Origin: Parachlorella kessleri
Taxonomy: Eukaryota > Chlorophyta > Trebouxiophyceae > Chlorellales > Chlorellaceae
DNA length: 64,000 nucleotides
Assembly (NCBI GenBank): GCA_001598975.1
Contig: BBXU01000913.1
Location: 62,001-126,000, forward strand
Direction: 5' to 3'
Part shown: positions 58,384 to 64,000 of the stretch, one piece after another
Position numbering within the stretch: the first letter of the stretch is position 1
How the letters are laid out: each line of letters opens with the position of its first letter
The notes under the pieces: model-generated
What the model was told of the DNA's origin: nothing
Seen by the model: the letters and a program-made list of their open reading frames with translations, nothing else
The model's database searches: none
Translations under genes and position numbers: made by a program

Positions 58384-61300
58384 TCAGCACGTCTCCAGCT
58401 GGAGCATCTCCTTGTCACTTATTCCTGCTTCTTGAAGGGTCTTCCCAAGGTCGTCAAACACCTGCAGGACAAGTGGGATCCAGGGATGAGGCTCCACACT
58501 TTTTGCACCTGATCACAGGAGTAGCTGCTGCCCTTGGGCCGCAACCCCAGCGACCGCAGACGGCATCCCAACAGCAGGACGACAGACAGCTGCCAGCCCC
58601 GCAGGCTCTCCCCACAAACGGCTCCACCAAGCCAGGCAGGCAGGCAAGCCTGCACCCAGGGCGCAGCCCTGTGATACCCGGTTACACAGCTCCCCGCCCC
58701 AACACCCCTGCTAGCTCACCCGCCGCGGGAAGCGCAGCGCCAGCCGGTGCCGCGCCATGTCCACGCCTTGCGCTGCAGCCAGGGCAGCCACGTGCCCCAC
58801 CGTGTGTTGCTCTGCCAGAAAGCGGCGGGTGTGTCGAGAGCCGTCTGGTAGCCGGAGGCCCACCTCGATCGTGCCCTCCTGCCCTGGCTCAGGCTCCGGC
58901 CCTGCAAACCAGCAAAACAAGTAGGGTTGCTCCAGCTCTAAGTGGGGGTGCTTGGTGTCGCAGTAAAGCAACTGCGTATCACAGGAGCAAGTGCAGTTGC
59001 GCCTTGCATTCCCAAGCGAACCAAGCCAGCCAGTGAGCTGGTCCACCCTGCCCTGAGCGACATATGTTGGCCAAGCCAGGTGCATCCTACCTAGCTGTGG
59101 CAAGTCGGGCTGCGTGCCTCCTTTTGCTGGCGCTGGTCGCAGTGGTGCCACTGATGCTGCTGCTGTACTCTCAGGCTCACTTGCTGCCCCCCCTGGGACT
59201 GGCGGGGCGTGCTGTGTATGCTGCTGCAAGCCCGCAGCTACCGCTGCTGTGAGCTGTGCGGCACCAGTTTGAGGACCACCCCTGTCAGGTTGTTGCTGAT
59301 GTGCGCCAGCATGCCCACTTTGCTGTTGCTGCTGCTGAGCTTGCTGCGCCTGCTGCCCATGATCCGCCAGGCTGGCAGCAATGGCAGCTGCCAGATCGGC
59401 ATCCTCGTCATCGTGCAAAGCATCGAGGTTACTCTGTCCGCCCTGGAGCCCGCCGTCAAAACCCCCTCTCTGACCGGAGCCGCCAACAGCAGCCATGTCG
59501 TGATCCTCCCGGTCTGCCAGGCTGGCAGCCAGCGCCCTTGCCAAGTCGGGGTCTTCTCCGCCCTACAGTCACCCGGACAGAAAGTACCTCTTTGCATTCA
59601 GGTATCACTCTGTCGTCTTTTACACTACCTGCCACCCCTACTTCTATCAGCCCCCAACATACAATGCGGGGCTTGGAAACATGTTGGTGAGTCGCCGACC
59701 GGCGCTGCCGCTGCCTCTTAAGCACAGCTAAGCAAGGCACACATTTCATCCGGGTGCAGGCATGCCTCAGGCATCACAGCCCCTTGCACGTCACCCTGCC
59801 AGACCCCGGCTACCTACATCCCAGGTCGCCCTACCTGGCACCAACCACAAAACCGTCCTGTCTCAGGTGGACCAGGAAGCATCCATCCTGCCCTCGCGGC
59901 GCAGGCAGTTTATGGACCGTGCCAGCTAGCTCCAGAGCTTTCTGCTGTACCCCTCATGAATCAAGTCAGCAGTGCTTGCTTGCATGTCCCATTCTACAGT
60001 CCAGCCACTACGGCCGTGCTCACCTCAAACTCGTCCTCCCCCTGGTGTGCCCGCTTGGCTCCTGCCGTCTGCAGCCGTACCACATTCCCCATCTCGGATG
60101 CCTTAGTCAGCACCCCCTTGTAGGCAGCCTGTAGGGTGCAAGTACGCAAGCCAAGCCCTTGGAGCATACAGTGCATCCCCGGCGACCTAACCCTAACTGC
60201 AATCACCTCACCGCACCGGTGGCCACCACAATAAAACGAGGACAATAACAGCTGGCTTGCCCTATACGAACCCTACCATCGCAGCCAAGCTGATCGCGCT
60301 CCCCTGCCACCGCCACCAGACACATACCTTGAGGAACCCCTGCTGCTTGAGCTTCTGGGAGCTCTCGTGCTCCATGCGAGCCCCCTCTGGGGTCAACCAC
60401 CGGCCGGGGCCGTCACGGGTGATGCTGTCGGGGTGGGGCTCGGCGGGCAGCTGACCCCTGACCTATCAGCCCACCAGCACAAGGGAATGGGTGGCTTGAC
60501 TTGGCCGTGGCGAAGGATCTTAAGTTCTGCTAGCCCTGCCAGCTGGACAGGTGCTGGCAGGCTGCCACAGCCAGCCAGCCATGGCAGCAGAAGCAAGCCA
60601 TCTTGGGCAAAGAGTATCCTACCCCACGAAGTGAAGCTGGGCATGTGTGGTGTTAGTGACCAACAGCAAGGAGGCTGCCTGGGCAGGTGGGTAGCCAGAA
60701 CCCATGGCAGCACCCACATCAAAGGTGTGCAGCTGATCCTGATGCATGGCAGGTATGGCAAGAACAGCATGACACTCACCACGAAGATGGAGTAGCCCTG
60801 CTCCTGGAGGGTGCCCAGGAAGGCGCTCAGGTAGAAGGGCGAGAGGGGCTCGGGCGCCGAGAAGATGCTGTTCAGGTTCCACCACTACAGAGCGGGGAAG
60901 GGCAATGGCAGGAGGTCATGTGAGGCACATCTCCCCTAAATTCTGCAGGCTTTAGCCAGAAGTTGCCCTAGCCTTGTGTTGTAGTCTAGCCATCAACTGC
61001 GTACCTCATCAAGCACCTCATCGAGCATGTGACTGGCCAGCACTCCAAGCCCAGGGCATGTGGGTGCAAGGTGGCTTACTCGCTGATGCCAGACATCAAG
61101 TAGACAAGATGGCGCACCTGGCCCCAAATTTCACGGATGGTGAACCAGTGCTCCCTCAGGTTGCAGATGAAAGCATGCTCGCGAGTGGGGTCTGCCTTTG
61201 CATCTGCTGCCTCGGGGTTGTTGATAGGGATGGCCGTTAGCCCCCAGACATCCAGAGCTTTTGCTAGCACTTGGATGCTGAACATGCCATGGTCTGCACA

Positions 61301-62092
61301 CAGGGCCATTGCGGGCGGCAGCTTGCCCACGTCCAGGCTCACAACCGCAGCATTTACACCTGAAGGCTCGAAACGGGCCGGGACGGCCGGGAGGGCTGGC
61401 CACGTGCCGGCTGTAGTGTCAAGCCAGGGGTGCCGCCTGCCAGGTTTGGGGAAACTGAAGCGCAGGCACCGCACGTTGGTGGACACTGCTCACATGTACG
61501 TAGTCTACAGCACGAGCTAGGGGGCCTTAGAGCAGTGCAATTCCAAACCACCTTGCCTGCCACGTTGCCGCTCTCCTCCGCCAGGAACCGCAGGTAGTCT
61601 GCGCTCTCCATGCCGCTTTCAAGCATGAGCTTCTTCTCCGCTTCATCGAGGTCTTGGGCTATCTGAAGCGGGACACAAGGCGGTGTTAGGGGGCAGGCTT
61701 TCAGAACCACCTCCACCAAGAGCCCCTCAGTGAGCAAGCAGCAGAGCAGATAGCACAGGAGAGCAACAAACAAGTAGTACTCGTGCGACTTGTCCACTTA
61801 CCGTGGCTAAGTCGATCTCTGTAAAGTATGGGCCTTGCAGGAGGCCGTTCAAAGCGTGAACACCGCAAAGGGCAGCACTCTGCAGAAGTCAGCTAGCCGG
61901 TGCTGTCAGCTGGCGAGCTGGCAGTGGAAGGGATATAAAGTGCCCATTACTGCTTTCTGTGCGTCACTGCCTTGATCAGCTGATCAAACAGGCGCACCTA
62001 AGCTGCATGCCTAAGGCAGTGCATTAGCCTGATTGTTTTGTTCAAGGCACTACCTGGGGCTCAAAGTATATAAGGTCCACTCGATCGTCCAT
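58384..62092 (-). CDS. ATX3: Ataxin-3-like Josephin deubiquitinase with UIMs and UBX-like C-terminus
   Basis: Ten exons on the - strand: 62092-62054, 61879-61802, 61662-61557, 61293-61118, 60884-60780, 60462-60328, 60128-60024, 59562-59091, 58901-58720 and 58461-58384, giving 491 residues. The Josephin cysteine-protease domain (about 1-190) removes ubiquitin: the catalytic Cys is in ALCGVHALNGLLQG, the His in ICNLREHWFTIRE and the Asn in WWNLNS. DLDEAEKKLMLESGM, FSIQVLAKALDVWGL and GYSIFVVRGQLP are other family blocks. Two ubiquitin-interacting motifs follow in exon 8 (EDPDLARALAASLAD and DEDADLAAAIAASLAD), separated by Gly/Gln-rich linkers. The last 85 residues look like a UBX fold (IEVGLRLPDGSRHTRRF, then VFDDLGKTLQEAGI), suggesting binding to Cdc48/p97. 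Intron 3 starts with GC (GGCAG then GCAAGG), which restores the frame into HGMFSIQV. It is head to head with the membrane-protein gene. Confidence 0.92.
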
Positions 62093-62481
62093 GATTACAG
62101 GTTCGCAGGTTACTTGAAGCAGCAAGTGCAAGCTTGATCAGTACTATGCACTTCAGTTAAACCCAAGCAGTTGAGAAAATTCACGCCCTTCATGCAGCTA
62201 GCCGCAACGCGGGCCAGGAAATCAGCTGCATCGAGGTGCATGGAAGCCGCGGGAGCAGCGAGAAATGCCAGCTGGGATCCACTGCCTCGGACGGTGAGAC
62301 GCGATGCCCTGCCGGTCCTTAACGTGCCCCCACCGAAAAATCACATGAATTTACTAGTTTTTCGTTCAACCCAGCGTCTAGTTTTGCATTAGCAGCGTAG
62401 GCCTGGTGCTGGGTGTTCGCCGTCACCCACCTTGCGAGCGCGCGGTGTTGCTGCTCCTGCCTAAGTCACCTTCTGGACGAG
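62093..62481. promoter_or_regulatory. Shared divergent promoter region, ATX3-like / membrane protein
   Basis: 389 bases separate two divergent ATGs. Short open frames here match nothing. It should contain both promoters; no clear core element was identified. Confidence 0.45.
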
Positions 62482-64000
62482 ATGTTTCAGATGAACGGTA
62501 CCACAACTGCTCATAGCCGCTATCCTACGCCTGCCAGTGGTTATGGAGGTCTTATGGAGGGCAGCTTTGACCGCAGAAAAGGTGGGTCCAACTTGGGTCC
62601 AGTGCCTTAGCAGGCGTGCTAGCTCCAACGGTAACAATGCTAGCGAGCCCTTGAAGCCAAATGGTGGGAAGGTCAGCAGTCTAGCCAAGGCAGCATTTGC
62701 CTGTCCTCACCCAAGAATTGCTTGCACTTGCAGGCAGCGCTAAGTGGGCATCTGCAGTTGAGAAGCTCTCCATTCTGGAGGTGGTGGTGGGCGCCCTGCT
62801 GCTGCTCCTCTCCATGCGCTATCTGTACCAGTTCACATCCTTCACCGGCCAGTTCTTGGGAGCTTTGATGGTCTTTGCCGGGCTGGTGGGGTACTTGGGG
62901 GGCCATATCAAGAACGCCAACATCGTGAACTTGCAGCTCATAGTCTCCATCATTGGCATCCTGCTTGCCTTTCAGTTCATAGGCGAGGTGAGTCGCTGGT
63001 TCTGCCTACGCTTGGCAACATTACAATTACTTATATCAAAAGTGGCCTTGTAGGCAACTCTGTCCACTGACAACACCCCGCTGCTCTGCATGCATGGGCT
63101 TGTCTGCACACTGCCTCTGCTTGGGCACTTCCCATAGCAGCACCCCCGAAGGAGCGACTGTATAGAAGAAGAAAAGAAAAGAGCACCATGCACTCACTCA
63201 GCCGGTTGCCAATCGACACTTGCTGCTCAAGACTGAAAGGCCAATTTGCTTGCAGGTCAAGCGAGACACTCAGATTGACTGTGCCCTAGCCGAGCTGTAC
63301 CAGCAGGGCAAGGCAATCGCCAAGCTAGCAGCCAGCGTGCGGCAGTCAGACACCATGCAGGCGGTCTTTTCGCGGCTGAATGAGATGGAGGACATGCTGA
63401 CGCTGGCACAGCACGTAAGTACCACACCGCAGTCTCGTACTAGGAACCATCATGCGATAATTAGATCTCCGCTGCTGCACCGCTGAGTGGCTGTGCTCCG
63501 CTGTCACATCCGACCCCACCGGTATCGTAATGGGCGATGGGCCGCTTTCTGCACCTCAACCTGTTACCTCTGAACCTCTCCACAAGGCTGCTGTGCTCCG
63601 TCCATCTGTAACACCCGCCTTGTCTGCTGCTAGTGCAGAGCGCTGTCAAGCAGGTGGAGCTGAAGCAGGAGCAGGAGAAGCTGCGCTACACGGACCTCAA
63701 TTACATCCAGGCCAAGGTGGAGATGATCCAGCGCCACGCAGAGGAGGTGCTCAACTCGGTGCTGAATAACCCCAACATCACAGCCGAGACCATTGTGGTG
63801 AGCATCGGGTGGAGCAAGCGAGGGCAGGCGGGCGGGCGTGTGGATGCAGAAAGGGTCGATGCTCGGAGCCGTGCCTCTGCTCGGTGTTCATAGCTCAAAC
63901 AGCACATCACTGCAGGAGCCATGTTGGTAAGGGAAAGGGACGAGCGAGCGGGCTAGGCAGAACAGCGCTGGAGGCAGGGCAGCAGCACTGGGGAGGGCTG
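62482..64000 (+). CDS. Membrane protein with three predicted helices and a coiled-coil tail (partial)
   Basis: Exons 62482-62581, 62734-62987, 63256-63414 and 63639-63797, then probably an 11-base microexon at 63916-63926; the gene continues past the window edge. The N-terminal 35 residues are polar (MFQMNGTTTAHSRYPTP). Exon 2 encodes three hydrophobic helices: ILEVVVGALLLLLSMRYLYQ, GQFLGALMVFAGLVGYLGG and NLQLIVSIIGILLAFQFIGE. Exons 3-4 are charged and helical (RLNEMEDMLTLAQH, KQVELKQEQEKLRY, YIQAKVEMIQRHAEEVLNSV), suggesting a coiled coil facing one side of the membrane. The helix pattern recalls tetraspanin-like proteins, but a large extracellular loop is absent in what is visible, so I leave it unnamed. 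The ATG at 62482 is the first in frame with a good donor after 62581. Confidence 0.72.

Noticed and set aside
1..64000. CRISPR arrays, rRNA or tRNA genes, transposons, bacterial operons
   Set aside because: No spaced direct repeats, no tRNA A/B box pairs that fold convincingly by eye, no transposase or integrase motifs and no operon-like gene spacing were seen.

Overview
The window is nuclear DNA of a eukaryote, most likely a unicellular green alga (Chlorophyta; a trebouxiophyte such as the Chlorella/Coccomyxa group would fit, but I cannot name a species). The evidence is GC-rich sequence, genes cut into many small exons by short GT-AG introns (plus several GC-AG introns), Ala/Gln/Gly-rich linkers, TGTAA motifs downstream of several stop codons, a plant-type telomere repeat, and plant-style proteins (SnRK1 beta subunit, CAMTA-type CG-1 factor, GH19 chitinase, fused uridine kinase/UPRT). 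No operon, CRISPR array, rRNA or tRNA gene was recognised.

Layout. (1) 0.6-3.2 kb, + strand: stand-alone LON-domain protein. (2) 7.6-4.7 kb, - strand: SnRK1/AMPK beta subunit, head to head with (3) prohibitin, 8.0-10.6 kb, +. (4) 11.5-16.2 kb, +: replication licensing factor CDT1, converging on (5) cytochrome bc1 subunit QCR7, 18.5-17.1 kb, -, which is head to head with (6) a PYROXD2-like oxidoreductase, 19.0-24.2 kb, +. (7) 25.3-29.6 kb, +: an unrecognised 905-residue disordered protein with SR(E/D)(G/A)S repeats. (8) 31.6-36.9 kb, +: uridine kinase-UPRT fusion. (9) 37.8-38.7 kb, +: TMEM42-like membrane protein. (10) 38.9-41.7 kb, +: TruA-family tRNA pseudouridine synthase. (11, 12) 45.1-42.4 and 49.3-46.8 kb, -: two tandem GH19 chitinases. 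(13) 58.0-50.3 kb, -: CAMTA-like CG-1/TIG protein. (14) 62.1-58.4 kb, -: ataxin-3-like Josephin deubiquitinase, head to head with (15) a membrane/coiled-coil protein running off the right edge.

Most intron-exon models were built by hand from splice consensus, reading phase and family conservation; every completed model sums to a whole number of codons. First exons are uncertain for the LON-domain, TruA, disordered and uridine kinase genes.

The most distinctive region is 41.5-50.4 kb. A tandem duplication (about 4.6 and 4.2 kb) doubled a secreted chitinase. Its junction fuses the 3' end of the CAMTA-like gene to the last exon of the TruA gene, leaving broken fragments of both between the two chitinases. 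The CAMTA-like gene next to it ends right after its TIG domain and lacks the ankyrin repeats and IQ motifs of canonical CAMTAs. An AT-rich island followed by a telomere-like repeat lies in the TruA intron just outside the left boundary of the duplication.
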